A stretch of DNA of 64,000 nt from Azohydromonas australica DSM 1124. GTDB taxonomy: Bacteria > Pseudomonadota > Gammaproteobacteria > Burkholderiales > Burkholderiaceae_C. Below, in pieces: positions 16,088 through 24,593 of the stretch. The position numbers and the translations under genes were made by a program. Location: assembly GCF_000430725.1 (NCBI RefSeq), contig NZ_KE387210.1, forward strand, positions 117,689-181,688. The letters run 5' to 3'. Below the pieces are notes generated by a model. The model was given only the letters and a program-made list of their open reading frames with translations, was not told where the DNA came from and searched no databases. The first letter of the stretch is position 1; the number at the start of each line of letters is the position of its first letter.

Positions 16088-17446
16088 TCAGCGCAGCCGC
16101 CGGAACTGCGCCGCCACGTGGCGTTCAGGCAGGCGGTCGCCCTCGCCGAAGAGCTTGTGGCGCAGGCTGCCCGGCGTGTAGGCGCTCTTGTGCAGGCCGC
16201 GGTTCTGCAGCTCGGGCACCACGAGGTCCACGAAGTCCTCGAAGCTCTCGGGCACCACGGTGCGGGTGAGGTTGAAGCCGTCGATGCCGGTTTCCTCCAC
16301 CCAGCTCTGCAGCTCGTCGGCCACCTGCGCCGCGTCTCCCACGATGGCCGGGTAGCGGCCGCCGAGCTTGAAGTGCTCCAGCAGCTTGCGCCGCGTGCCG
16401 CCGAGCTGCTGGATCGCCTTCGCGGCGGACTGGATGGCGTTGGTGGTGTCGAGCTGGATCGGGTCGTCCAGCCCGTAGCGCGCCAGGTCCACGCCCACGC
16501 TGGAAGCAAAGTGCGCCAGGCCCGCCTCGGGGTTGGCGTAACGCACGTACTCCGCGTGCTTGTCGCGCGCCTCGGCGGCGGTGGCGCCGGGCACCACGCT
16601 CACGCCCAGCACGATCTTCAGGTCCTCCGGCCGCCGCCCGGCCAGCGCCGCCGCCGTGCGCAGCGACTGCACCGTCTCGCGCACGGCCGGCTTGTGGATG
16701 CCGCCGACGAAGACGGCTTCCGCGTGCCGTGCCGCGAAGCGCTGCCCGCGTCCCGAGGTGCCGGCCTGGTACAGCACCGGCGTGCGCTGCGGTGAGGGCT
16801 CGCTCAGGTGCACGCCCTCCACGTCGTAGAAGCGGCCGTGGTGGCGCACCGCGTGCACGCGCGCCGGGTCGGCGAAGACGCGGTGCTCCCGGTCGCGGCG
16901 CACCGCGCCGTCCTCCCAGCTGCCTTCCAGCAGCTTGTAGAGCACCTCCAGGCACTCGTCGGCGCGCTCGTAGCGCTCGTCGTGCAGCAGCTGGTCGTCC
17001 TGCCCGATGGCGCGTGCGGCGCTGTCCAGGTAGCCGGTGACGACGTTCCAGCCGAAGCGCCCGCGCGTGAGGTGGTCCAGCGTGGAGAAGCGCCGCGCCA
17101 GCAGGTACGGGTGCTCCGACAGCGCGTTGACCGTGACGCCGAAGCCCAGGTGCGAGGTGGCCGCCGCCATGGCCGACACCAGCAGCGTCGGGTCGTTGAT
17201 GGGCAACTGCACCGCCTCGCGCAGCGTCAGGTCCAGCCCGCCGTTGTAGACGTCGTAGACGCCCAGGATGTCGGCAATGAACAGCCCGTCGAACAGGCCG
17301 CGCTCCAGCGTGCAGGCCAGGCCGGTCCAGTATTCGAGGGTGTTGTAGTCGGTGCTGCGGTCGCGCGGGTGCGTCCACAGGCCGTGGTTGATGTGCCCCA
17401 CGCAGTTTTCATTGAACGCGTTGAGGACGATGTGCTTGCGGGCCAT
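16088..17446 (-). CDS. LLM-class flavin monooxygenase, DszA/NtaA/SnaA family
   Basis: A 452-residue FMNH2-dependent monooxygenase close in length to DszA and NtaA (about 450). Family landmarks are IVLNAFNENCVGHINHGLW, DGLFIADILGVYDVY, RFGWNVVTGYLDSAARAIG, HDERYERADECLEVLYKLLEGSW and the strand PVLYQAGTSGRGQRFAARHAEAVF (20-residue core). Members split sulfones or aminocarboxylates using reduced flavin from a separate reductase, which is not encoded here. It sits between two DszC-type flavoproteins and a MetQNI transporter, so a sulfur-source role is favoured over nitrilotriacetate degradation. Confidence 0.88.
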   Translation of the reverse strand: MARKHIVLNAFNENCVGHINHGLWTHPRDRSTDYNTLEYWTGLACTLERGLFDGLFIADILGVYDVYNGGLDLTLREAVQLPINDPTLLVSAMAAATSHLGFGVTVNALSEHPYLLARRFSTLDHLTRGRFGWNVVTGYLDSAARAIGQDDQLLHDERYERADECLEVLYKLLEGSWEDGAVRRDREHRVFADPARVHAVRHHGRFYDVEGVHLSEPSPQRTPVLYQAGTSGRGQRFAARHAEAVFVGGIHKPAVRETVQSLRTAAALAGRRPEDLKIVLGVSVVPGATAAEARDKHAEYVRYANPEAGLAHFASSVGVDLARYGLDDPIQLDTTNAIQSAAKAIQQLGGTRRKLLEHFKLGGRYPAIVGDAAQVADELQSWVEETGIDGFNLTRTVVPESFEDFVDLVVPELQNRGLHKSAYTPGSLRHKLFGEGDRLPERHVAAQFRRLR

Positions 17447-17479
17447 GGCGATCCGTGGGTGGAAAAGGAAAATCGAAAT

Positions 17480-18763
17480 TCAGGACACGGCGGCTTCCGC
17501 CACGCGTGCCGGCTGGGAAATTTCAGTTGCGGGCGTTGGAGGGACGGCACTTTCGGCCGGGCGTGGCGAATATCCAGCCTCGCGCCGCCCGCGCTGCGCC
17601 TGGATGGCCGATTGCGCCAGCGTGGAAATCACCATGTCGTTCTGCGGCGGGTTGTGGAGGCCGCACAGCACGTCGCGGAAATGGCGCTCCAGCGGCAAAT
17701 CGCGCGACAAGCCATGCCCACCGGCAATGCCCATGGCCAGCTCCACCACGCGCACCGCGTTGCTGGTCACGGTGTATTTGGTGGCCCACACCTCGTTGTG
17801 CAGCCGGTGTTTCAAATCGTCGTGGCGCTCCCAGTGCGCGGCCAGGCCATACAGCTGGGTCTTGGCCGAGGCCAGCAGCAGCTCGATTTCGCCGATCTTC
17901 TGCTGCACCTGCGGCGCTTCCAGGATGCTGCCGCCCAGGCTGGCGCTGTACTGCCGGTCCGCAAAATCGAGAATGAAATTCCGGGCCGACACCGCGATAC
18001 CCAGGTAGACCGCCGCGACCTGCAGCCCGAATACCCGGCTGCCGGTGGTGAAGCTGCTGGGCTGCCCCTTCACCACGTCGCTCAATCGGGCTTCGTGCGG
18101 CACCAGCACCGCGTCGAATTCCATGTCGTCGCTGCCGGTGCTGCGCATGCCCAAGCTGTTCCAGTGGCGGATCACGCGCACCCGGTCCGAACTCGGCACC
18201 AGGAATTCCGCCATGCGGTCTTCCTCCTCGATCCAGGCGTAAACGATCATTTGATTGAGCGCCGGCGCTGCCGAGCAGAACGCCTTGCGGCCGTTGATCA
18301 CGTAGCCCTGTGCCGTGCGGCGCGCGATAGTGGACGCCTGGCCGCCGCGCAGCAGGTTGCCGGCGTCGCGCTCGGTGATCAATATGTTCACTAGGTCGCC
18401 GTCCTGCACCACGCCACGGCACAGTTTTTCAAAAGCTGGGCGCGGCCATTGCAAGTCGAAACTCAAATACGCAAACGCCATCAGGTGCCAGCCCAGCGAC
18501 AGCGCGGTGGACGCGCTGCCCTGGGCCAGCCGCTCCTGGAACAGCAGCAATTCATACAGCGACAAGCCGCGGCCGCCCAATTCCTTGGGAATGGTGAGTT
18601 TCAGGGCGCCGCGCTCGCGCAGCAAATCAAAATGTTCGGAAGGAAAATCGCCGGCGTCGTCATAGAAACGCGCGGTCTTGGCGATTTCCGCGGCCAATTC
18701 AGCGGCGTAGGCGGCAAGGGCCTCGTCCGAGGAGTGGCGCAGCGTCACGTCGGCATGGGGCAT
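17480..18763 (-). CDS. DszC/SfnB-type acyl-CoA dehydrogenase-fold monooxygenase
   Basis: A 427-residue flavoprotein of the acyl-CoA dehydrogenase superfamily. Visible parts are an N-terminal helical domain (residues 1-120), the flavin-binding beta region (YVINGRKAFCSAAPALNQM) and a C-terminal helical domain with AMGIAGGHGLSRDLPLERHFRD. The ending HNPPQNDMVISTLAQSAI resembles DszC-like monooxygenases more than true acyl-CoA dehydrogenases. It is the second gene of the minus-strand sulfur operon, 34 bases ahead of the DszA-type gene. Its base composition is somewhat less GC-rich than the flanking genes in places (AAATTTC, AAATCG stretches). Confidence 0.82.
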   Translation of the reverse strand: MPHADVTLRHSSDEALAAYAAELAAEIAKTARFYDDAGDFPSEHFDLLRERGALKLTIPKELGGRGLSLYELLLFQERLAQGSASTALSLGWHLMAFAYLSFDLQWPRPAFEKLCRGVVQDGDLVNILITERDAGNLLRGGQASTIARRTAQGYVINGRKAFCSAAPALNQMIVYAWIEEEDRMAEFLVPSSDRVRVIRHWNSLGMRSTGSDDMEFDAVLVPHEARLSDVVKGQPSSFTTGSRVFGLQVAAVYLGIAVSARNFILDFADRQYSASLGGSILEAPQVQQKIGEIELLLASAKTQLYGLAAHWERHDDLKHRLHNEVWATKYTVTSNAVRVVELAMGIAGGHGLSRDLPLERHFRDVLCGLHNPPQNDMVISTLAQSAIQAQRGRREAGYSPRPAESAVPPTPATEISQPARVAEAAVS

Positions 18764-18836
18764 GGTGGTGTGTGCGGTGCGGATAAAAGAAGCGCCGCCG
18801 CGCGCGGCGCTGCGCGGCTGGGGTGGCGCTGGGAAA

Positions 18837-20063
18837 TCAGAACAACCCGGACAGCGGCGGCGGCGTGCCCTTGAGGTGCCAGGCGCCCACGACGGCGGCC
18901 TTCCAGTGCCGCGGGTTGTGGTTGGCCACCGTGCGGGCGTTGCGCCAGTGGCGGTCGAGGTTGTGTTTGCGGGCCGTGGTGGAGGCGCCGCCCACGTCGA
19001 ATATCAATTCGGCGGCCTTCAACGCCGCCGCGGCGGCCACATATTGGGCTTGCGCGACTTCGATAGCCGCAGCGGCGATGGATTCCTCATTCAAGCCATC
19101 GGCCCAGGCTGCATCGATGCGCTCTGCCGCCCGCAGCACCACGGCCTCGGCCGCATAAGCCTGGGCTGAAATCTCGCCCACGCTGAATTCCACGTAAGGA
19201 TCGTCCACCGAGCGGCTGGCAGGGCTGTGCTTGATGGGCCGTGCATGGTGGCGCGCGAAATTCACCGCGTCCGCCAGCGCATTGCGCGCTACCCCGGCTT
19301 CCACCGCGGCCAGGAAAAGCTGGGCGAAGGGCGTGACGATGCTGCGCCGGCTCTGGCCTTCGAGTTGCAGCGGCGAGGGAATGATTTCCTCGGGCAATAC
19401 CTCCACGTCCACCAGGTTGGTGGTGCCGCTGGCCGTGAGGCGCTGGCCCATGGCGTCGAAGTCGTCCACCAGTTCCAGGCCCCTGCGGTGCACGGGCAGC
19501 ATGAATCTCATCTCGTGCCCGTTCTCATCCAGTGCCGCGGCGCTGATCCAGTCCGCATACAGGCTGCCGGTGCTGTAGTACTTGCTGCCGGTGGCACGGT
19601 AACGCTCGCCGTCGCGCACGATGCGCGAGCTGATGGCGCCATTGGCCCCGCCGATTTCCCAGCCGGCATTGCCGAAAATATCGCCACGCAAACAGCGCGG
19701 CAGCCAGCGCCGGCGCAGCGTTTCGTCCCCATTGGCCAGCAGCCCTTCGACGAAAAGAAAGCTCGGCCGCAGTGCCTGGGCGATGTTGGAATCCACGGCC
19801 GCCACGTCGATGACGAATTGCACCGTGTCGCGCACCGATGCGCCCGGGCCGCCGTAAAGCCGGGGAATGCGCCAGGTCAGCAGCCGCTCGCTGCCGATGC
19901 GGCGAATGGGCTCATGCGGCAGCTGGCGCCGCAATTCCCTTTCTTCCGCGCCCTGGCGCAATCCGGGCAGCAGCGCGGCGGCGCGGCTTTTCAATTCGGC
20001 CACGCCAGGAATAGATTCCTCGCGTGCAGCGGCTTTGGGGTGGGCTATGGTCAGTTCGCTCAT
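18837..20063 (-). CDS. SfnB/DszC-type acyl-CoA dehydrogenase-fold flavoprotein
   Basis: A 408-residue flavoprotein starting at the ATG at 20063 (MSELTIAHPK); longer upstream starts run through non-coding sequence. It shares the branch signature seen in the 4678-5889 protein: RSVDDPYVEFSVGEISAQ and LDRHWRNARTVANHNP near the end. The flavin region is NGAISSRIVRDGERYRATGS. Members oxidise organosulfur compounds or desorb electrons to a partner rather than acting on acyl-CoA. It is the promoter-proximal gene of the six-gene operon down to metI. No strong ribosome site precedes the ATG, so the start is moderately certain. Confidence 0.82.
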   Translation of the reverse strand: MSELTIAHPKAAAREESIPGVAELKSRAAALLPGLRQGAEERELRRQLPHEPIRRIGSERLLTWRIPRLYGGPGASVRDTVQFVIDVAAVDSNIAQALRPSFLFVEGLLANGDETLRRRWLPRCLRGDIFGNAGWEIGGANGAISSRIVRDGERYRATGSKYYSTGSLYADWISAAALDENGHEMRFMLPVHRRGLELVDDFDAMGQRLTASGTTNLVDVEVLPEEIIPSPLQLEGQSRRSIVTPFAQLFLAAVEAGVARNALADAVNFARHHARPIKHSPASRSVDDPYVEFSVGEISAQAYAAEAVVLRAAERIDAAWADGLNEESIAAAAIEVAQAQYVAAAAALKAAELIFDVGGASTTARKHNLDRHWRNARTVANHNPRHWKAAVVGAWHLKGTPPPLSGLF

Positions 20064-20378
20064 GTTGATAGGCAGCACGGCGGCGGGTTCGGAATTGGCC
20101 CTGGAGCTCGATGATGACGCTCCAGGGTTTTCCGATTCCGGCCGGGCGGTTCCCCTCCTGGAAATTGGATGGGGTGATCCTAGGCAGGCCGAGGGGTTTC
20201 CCGAACGAAGGGATTTGCATACGGGTATGAGCGTAATCAGGCCCGTTTCTTGTTCGATTTTCAGGCTTGGAAATTCGTGCCAAGCATGATTGAAGCCGGG
20301 CACGGCACCGCGTGCCGTGGCGAGCGGCACAAGGGTTGCCGGCTTCAGGCTTCATCAATGCAACACAGGAGCACGACC
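20064..20378. promoter_or_regulatory. Divergent intergenic region with two dyads
   Basis: This 315-base gap separates the minus-strand sulfur operon from the plus-strand YidB-like gene. Two dyads are visible: CATAC-GG-GTATG at 20218-20229 and GCTTGG-N9-CCAAGC at 20265-20285. Either could be an operator for the sulfur operon. On the minus strand TTGGCACG resembles the -24 half of a sigma-54 promoter, but the -12 half does not fit. No open frame in the gap looks coding. Confidence 0.35.
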
Positions 20379-20963
20379 ATGGGCTTGCTGGACCAGATCC
20401 TGGGAGGACTCGCCGGACGGGGCGGCGTCGGCGGCGGACTCGGTGGACCGGGCGGAATGGGCCAAGGGGGCGGCGTGCCCATGGGGCGGGCCCCGGGCGG
20501 GCGCGTCAATACGCAGGTGCTGATGGCGCTGCTGCCCATCGTGCTGAACCTGCTGGCCAACCGGCGCCGCGGTGGCTCGATGCCCGGCATGGGCGGCGGT
20601 ATGGGTGGTCTTGGCGGGGTGCTGGGTGGGCTGGGCGGGAGAGGCGCCTCGGCCGGTGGCCTGGGCGGCTTGGCCGGGCTGCTGGGCCAGCTGGGGCAGC
20701 ACGGCTATGGCCAGCAGGCGCAGTCCTGGGTCGGCACGGGCGAGAACGAGCCGCTGCCGCCCGAGGCGCTGTCGCACGTCTTCGACCAACAGCAGCTGTC
20801 CGAGATTGCCAGCGAGGCAGGCGTGAGCGAGGACGAGGCGCGGCTGGGGCTGTCGGAATTGCTGCCCGAAGTGGTGGACCGCTTCACGCCGCAAGGGCAG
20901 TTGCTGGGCGAGGACGAGCTGAACAACAGCATCGACGACTTCGTGCGGCAGCTGGGGGGCTGA
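20379..20963 (+). CDS. YidB-like (DUF937 family) glycine-rich protein
   Basis: A 194-residue soluble protein. The ATG at 20379 has AGGAG upstream. Residues 1-100 are dominated by Gly/Met/Ala runs (LLDQILGGLAGRGG, then GGGMGGLGGVLGGLGG). Residues about 115-190 are a helical domain with VGTGENEPLPPEALSHVF and an acidic end (LLGEDELNNSIDDFVRQLGG), typical of YidB/DUF937 proteins. The function of this family is not established. It appears monocistronic and is followed by a hairpin at 21013-21030. Confidence 0.8.
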   Translation: MGLLDQILGGLAGRGGVGGGLGGPGGMGQGGGVPMGRAPGGRVNTQVLMALLPIVLNLLANRRRGGSMPGMGGGMGGLGGVLGGLGGRGASAGGLGGLAGLLGQLGQHGYGQQAQSWVGTGENEPLPPEALSHVFDQQQLSEIASEAGVSEDEARLGLSELLPEVVDRFTPQGQLLGEDELNNSIDDFVRQLGG

Positions 20964-21012
20964 ACGACGCCAGCATCTGCGCCACGTCAACATCACCGCT
21001 GCTCTGAAAGAA

Positions 21013-21030
21013 AGGGGCGCAGGCGCCCCT
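21013..21030 (+). terminator. Hairpin after the YidB-like gene
   Basis: AGGGGCGC-AG-GCGCCCCT forms a perfect 8-pair stem with a very short centre, 50 bases after the YidB-like stop. The following bases (TTACAATG) give only a weak U-run, so it is a possible but not ideal intrinsic terminator. Confidence 0.45.
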
Positions 21031-21121
21031 TACAATGCCGGCTCTTTACAAAATGAAACGTGCCGGCGAATAGTTGGAAAAGGCAGGGAGCCTTGGCCCG
21101 TCGGGACTGAGGGAGCCTGTT

Positions 21122-22951
21122 TTGTTCACGAGCAAGCGTATTTTGGTGGTGGCTCTGTCGGCCGCTTTGGCCGCCTGCGGCGGCGGCAAGGCGTCACAGG
21201 GCGAAGTGGATGCCCTGAGTGCCCAAGTGGCGGCGCAGCAGAAAACCATCGACGGCCTCAACGCGTCCTCGACGCAGCAGCTCAAGGAAATGCAGGACAA
21301 GTTGGCGGCGCAACAGGCGACGCTGGACGACCTGCTGGCCAAAATGGCGGCCAATGCGGAAACGCAGCAAAGCCAATGGCAGGAAATCCTGGCGCTGCGG
21401 GCCACGATCGACGAACAGCAGAAATACATCAGGCAATTGCAGGCCGGCGCTGAAAAGGTGGATATGGCCGGGCCGGTGCTGAAGAATTTCACGGTGTCTA
21501 AAAGCGATGTCGTGATGCCCGACACGCTGGTGTTGAGCGTCGAGGCCCAGGACTCGGGCGCGGGCATGCTCAAGGTGGAGTTCTACGAGGCGGGCAGCAA
21601 CGTGCCGGTCGCCATTGCCGCCAAGTCTGCCTATAGCTATCCCTACCCGCTGGACGTGCCGGGCAGCAGCACCTATTCCACCTACAGCGTGATCCTTCCG
21701 CTCGGCGTGCAGGACAACGGCACCCACTCGTATTACGTGCGGGCCTACGACATGGCCGTGACTGCAGCGGGCACCCTGGCTTCGAACGTCACGTCCAATG
21801 CCGACGCAGCGGTGCCCGTGAAGGTGGCGATTCCGGACAATGGCGTGGAGTTCGCTGGCAGTCTCAAGAGCGAATTTGGCGTGGAGCCCGTTGCGATTGC
21901 GAGCTTGAAGCCCGATCCCCACCACGCCGGCGTCTTCATGGCCGTGACCAACGAATGGTCTGTCAGCAATTTGTTGAAAGTGGACTATGGCAACAAGACG
22001 GCCAGCAAGCTGGCGTCAGGCTCGGACTCGGTAATCGATATTGCTTTCCATCCCAAGCAGGCCGACACGCTGTTCAGAAGCCTGGGTTACGAAATCCAGT
22101 CGAGCACGAATGGTGGCTCCACCTGGAGCACGGTGGCCCGCCGGGATGGTTACTACAGTGGCGTCGGCTATACGAGCTATGCCGCACGCTTCCTTGCCTT
22201 CACGCCCAGCGGTAACCGACTTTTTGCCTTCAATTATGGCAACGGGGATTACGGTTATTACGCTTATGGAGACGCCCTCAGTTACAGCGTGAACGGAGGT
22301 TCGACCTGGAAGGCGGCCACCACCGCGGCCTACTATGGCGAACCGATAGGCTCGGTGATGGTTGGTGGCGGCGACGAGCGAATCGTGTATGCCAGCACCA
22401 CATCGCGCGTGCTGCGCTCCAGCGATGGAGGCAACAGCTTCAGTTTCGTTGGCAACCTGCCGTCCACGTTGTCGTTGTCTTCCTCGCAGCTCATGCTGTC
22501 TGCGGATCCCTTTGATGCCAACGTGGTGCTGGCCCTGGTGCAGACCTACACCTTTGACCAGGGGCAGCGGTCCAAGCTGTACCGCTCCACGGACGGCGGT
22601 GCAACGTGGTCGGCTGTCCAGATGCCCACGACGCCACTGGGCCAACTTCTGTTCGATGGGCAGGCCGGTGGTACGGCGGTGATGAGCGTGGTGCACAACG
22701 CATACGTCAAGGGCCTGGTCTACATGCCGGCCTTCGTGGGCCAGAACAGCGCCGCGGTGCTGCGCAGCAAGGACGGTGGTGCGACCTGGGACCTGCTGCC
22801 GTACTTCGACCCGGCCAGCAAGGGCTATGACAGCCGCAATTCGGCGAGCTGGCTGGTCACCACCAAGCCCGATGCCGACGGTGCCGTGCAACTGTTCCTG
22901 CCCAGCAGCAAGGGCTTCAACCGCTACCTGGACCGCACCGCGCTGAAGTGA
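21122..22951 (+). CDS. Lipoprotein with coiled coil and Asp-box (BNR) repeats
   Basis: A 609-residue predicted outer-surface or periplasmic lipoprotein. The TTG at 21122 is preferred: GAGGGAG lies six bases upstream and the signal starts at once, ending in the lipobox LAAC (Cys about 20). Residues about 28-95 are Gln/Ala-rich heptad text, a likely coiled coil. Residues about 105-230 look like a beta-sandwich (VLKNFTVSKSDVVMPDTLVL). Residues about 260-609 carry five Asp-box motifs (STNGGSTW, SVNGGSTW, SSDGGNSF, STDGGATW, SKDGGATW), the mark of sialidase/sortilin-type beta-propellers. No sialidase catalytic Arg triad is evident, so binding rather than hydrolysis is likely. It overlaps the next gene by GTGA. 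Confidence 0.82.
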   Translation: MFTSKRILVVALSAALAACGGGKASQGEVDALSAQVAAQQKTIDGLNASSTQQLKEMQDKLAAQQATLDDLLAKMAANAETQQSQWQEILALRATIDEQQKYIRQLQAGAEKVDMAGPVLKNFTVSKSDVVMPDTLVLSVEAQDSGAGMLKVEFYEAGSNVPVAIAAKSAYSYPYPLDVPGSSTYSTYSVILPLGVQDNGTHSYYVRAYDMAVTAAGTLASNVTSNADAAVPVKVAIPDNGVEFAGSLKSEFGVEPVAIASLKPDPHHAGVFMAVTNEWSVSNLLKVDYGNKTASKLASGSDSVIDIAFHPKQADTLFRSLGYEIQSSTNGGSTWSTVARRDGYYSGVGYTSYAARFLAFTPSGNRLFAFNYGNGDYGYYAYGDALSYSVNGGSTWKAATTAAYYGEPIGSVMVGGGDERIVYASTTSRVLRSSDGGNSFSFVGNLPSTLSLSSSQLMLSADPFDANVVLALVQTYTFDQGQRSKLYRSTDGGATWSAVQMPTTPLGQLLFDGQAGGTAVMSVVHNAYVKGLVYMPAFVGQNSAAVLRSKDGGATWDLLPYFDPASKGYDSRNSASWLVTTKPDADGAVQLFLPSSKGFNRYLDRTALK

Positions 22952-23937
22952 CGCGACCACGCCGCCTGGCCTGCACCGCGGGCCTGCTGCTGGGACTGAG
23001 CCTGGGCTTGGGTGGCTGCACCACGCTGCAGCGCCTGGCCCACGCCCTGGGCGACCGCGCACCGCAGCCGCTGGAGTTTCGCCACGAGGACGGCGTCTCC
23101 AGCACCTATTACGAGTTCTCCCTCGGCGCGAGCGCGCAGCCGGACACGGTGCTGTTCTTCTACGGCGGCAGCGGCTGTCCGAGCTGGAAGTACGTGATGC
23201 CGGACTACGTGCGCGGTCTGCCGGTCGATGCGCGGGTTTTCGTGCTCAACAAGCGCTTCGTGGCCGATCGCTCCACGGGGCTCTTCGGCTGCGGGCGCGA
23301 GTTTCACCTCGCGAACCATCCGGCGCAGTGGGCCAGCGACTACGCCCGCTTCATCGATGTACGGCTGCGCGCGCTGGCGTGGCAGCCGCGCCGGGTGGTG
23401 CTGGTGGGCGTGTCCGAGGGCGCGCTGGTGGCGGCGCGGGTAGCGCGCAGCGAGCCGCGGGTGACGCACCTGGCGCTCATCGGCGCGGGCGGCTATTCGC
23501 TGCGGCGCTCGCTGGAGGTGCTGCGCGAGCAGGGTGCCATCGCGTTCGACGTGGCGGCGGGCACCCGCGACATCGCCGCCGACCCGCGCAGCCTGGACAA
23601 GACCTGGTACGGCCAGCCCTACCGCTGGTGGAGCGAGGTGCTGGACCTGCGCCTGGGCGACGACCTGCTGGCGCTGGACGTCCCGGTGCTGCTGGGCATG
23701 GGCGAGGCGGACCGCAGCGTGCCGGTGGCATCGGCCCGCTCCCTGGCCGCGGAGTTCCAGGCCGCCGGCAAGCGCAACCTGAGGCTGGAGGTCTACCCGG
23801 GCGCCGATCACCGGCTGAGCGCGCCGGGCGTCGAGTACCGGGACGCCTTCTTCGGCACCCTGGGCGAGCTGCTGCGCGGGCCGGCGGAAGCCGACGCCGC
23901 GGCGAGCGGGTGGCCCTTGTCCGGTGGCGGCTCCTGA
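22948..23937 (+). CDS. Lipoprotein alpha/beta hydrolase
   Basis: A 329-residue protein starting with GTG that overlaps the stop of the Asp-box lipoprotein gene (GTGA), so the two are translationally coupled. The signal peptide ends in a lipobox LGGC (Cys about 25). The rest has an alpha/beta-hydrolase layout: strand DTVLFFYGGSG, nucleophile elbow VGVSEGALVA (Ser about 157), acid in LGMGEADRSVP and His in PGADHRLSAPG. It would act in the periplasm or on the outer membrane inner face. The substrate is unknown, possibly an ester or peptide. Together with its neighbour it suggests a surface-attached binding and hydrolysis unit. Confidence 0.8.
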   Translation: MTRPRRLACTAGLLLGLSLGLGGCTTLQRLAHALGDRAPQPLEFRHEDGVSSTYYEFSLGASAQPDTVLFFYGGSGCPSWKYVMPDYVRGLPVDARVFVLNKRFVADRSTGLFGCGREFHLANHPAQWASDYARFIDVRLRALAWQPRRVVLVGVSEGALVAARVARSEPRVTHLALIGAGGYSLRRSLEVLREQGAIAFDVAAGTRDIAADPRSLDKTWYGQPYRWWSEVLDLRLGDDLLALDVPVLLGMGEADRSVPVASARSLAAEFQAAGKRNLRLEVYPGADHRLSAPGVEYRDAFFGTLGELLRGPAEADAAASGWPLSGGGS

Positions 23938-24559
23938 GGCGCTGCCCCGCGCCGCCTGGGCCCTCGGTGTGGACGCCGGGCCGGCTCCCGCGCGCCGGCG
24001 CCCGCGGCTGCCGGCGCTGCTGCTGGCGCTGGGGATGGCGGCGCTGCTGCCCGTCCTGCTGAGCCGCCCGCCGCCAATGGCCTCCCGCGCGGCAGCGCCG
24101 GCGCCGGCCGGCCTGGTGCTGGCGCTGTTGCCGCCGGCACCCAAGGAAAGCTCGCCTGCTCAGCGTCCGCGCGAGACGCGCAAGGCCGCGGCGGAGCCGG
24201 CAGCGCCCGGGGTGCCGCGGGCGGTGGCCGTGCCCGCACTCACCCCGCCAGGCCCGCTGTCCGCGCCCGTGGTGCATCCGGAAGAAGCCCCGCATGTCCG
24301 GCCCCCGGCCGAGCCCGCCAGCGCACCGCTGCGGCTGGACATCCAGGTGCTGCGGCGCGCCGCGCGGGACAGCGCGGGCTTGGCCCGGGCCGCGCAGGCG
24401 GCGGCCGGGGAGGATCGCGCGGCGTCATCGCCGCAGCAGGCGCTGGGCCAGTCCATCGAGCGGGCCGGCCGCCCCGACTGCATCGGCCCCAATGCCCAGG
24501 GCTCACTGCTGTCGCTGCCCAAGCTGGCGCTGGACGCGGTGACGGGGAAGTGCAGGTAG
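23924..24559 (+). CDS. Single-pass membrane protein with Pro/Ala-rich linker and conserved C-terminal Cys motif
   Basis: 211 residues from a GTG at 23924, overlapping 14 bases with the hydrolase gene. A cytoplasmic Arg-rich stretch precedes one membrane helix (LPALLLALGMAALLPVLL, residues about 29-46). Then comes a long Pro/Ala-rich linker (residues 50-135) and a C-terminal segment with DCIGPNAQGSLLSLPKLALD and a final GKCR. The two Cys could form a periplasmic disulfide. I do not recognise the family by name. The overlap with two lipoprotein genes suggests it serves the same envelope system. The GTG start is supported by continuity only. Confidence 0.65.
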   Translation: MAAPEALPRAAWALGVDAGPAPARRRPRLPALLLALGMAALLPVLLSRPPPMASRAAAPAPAGLVLALLPPAPKESSPAQRPRETRKAAAEPAAPGVPRAVAVPALTPPGPLSAPVVHPEEAPHVRPPAEPASAPLRLDIQVLRRAARDSAGLARAAQAAAGEDRAASSPQQALGQSIERAGRPDCIGPNAQGSLLSLPKLALDAVTGKCR

Positions 24560-24576
24560 GCCTGCGCCATTTGAAT

Positions 24577-24593
24577 AAGCCGCTTGGCTTTTT
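24577..24593 (+). terminator. Intrinsic terminator of the lipoprotein operon
   Basis: AAGCC-GCTT-GGCTT forms a 5-pair stem with a four-base loop, followed directly by TTT to make a TTTTT run. It lies between the convergent ends of the plus-strand envelope operon and the minus-strand LysR gene. Confidence 0.6.

Noticed and set aside
20265..20285. Sigma-54 promoter for the sulfur operon
   Set aside because: TTGGCACG fits the -24 element on the minus strand, but the -12 position lacks GC at the required spacing.
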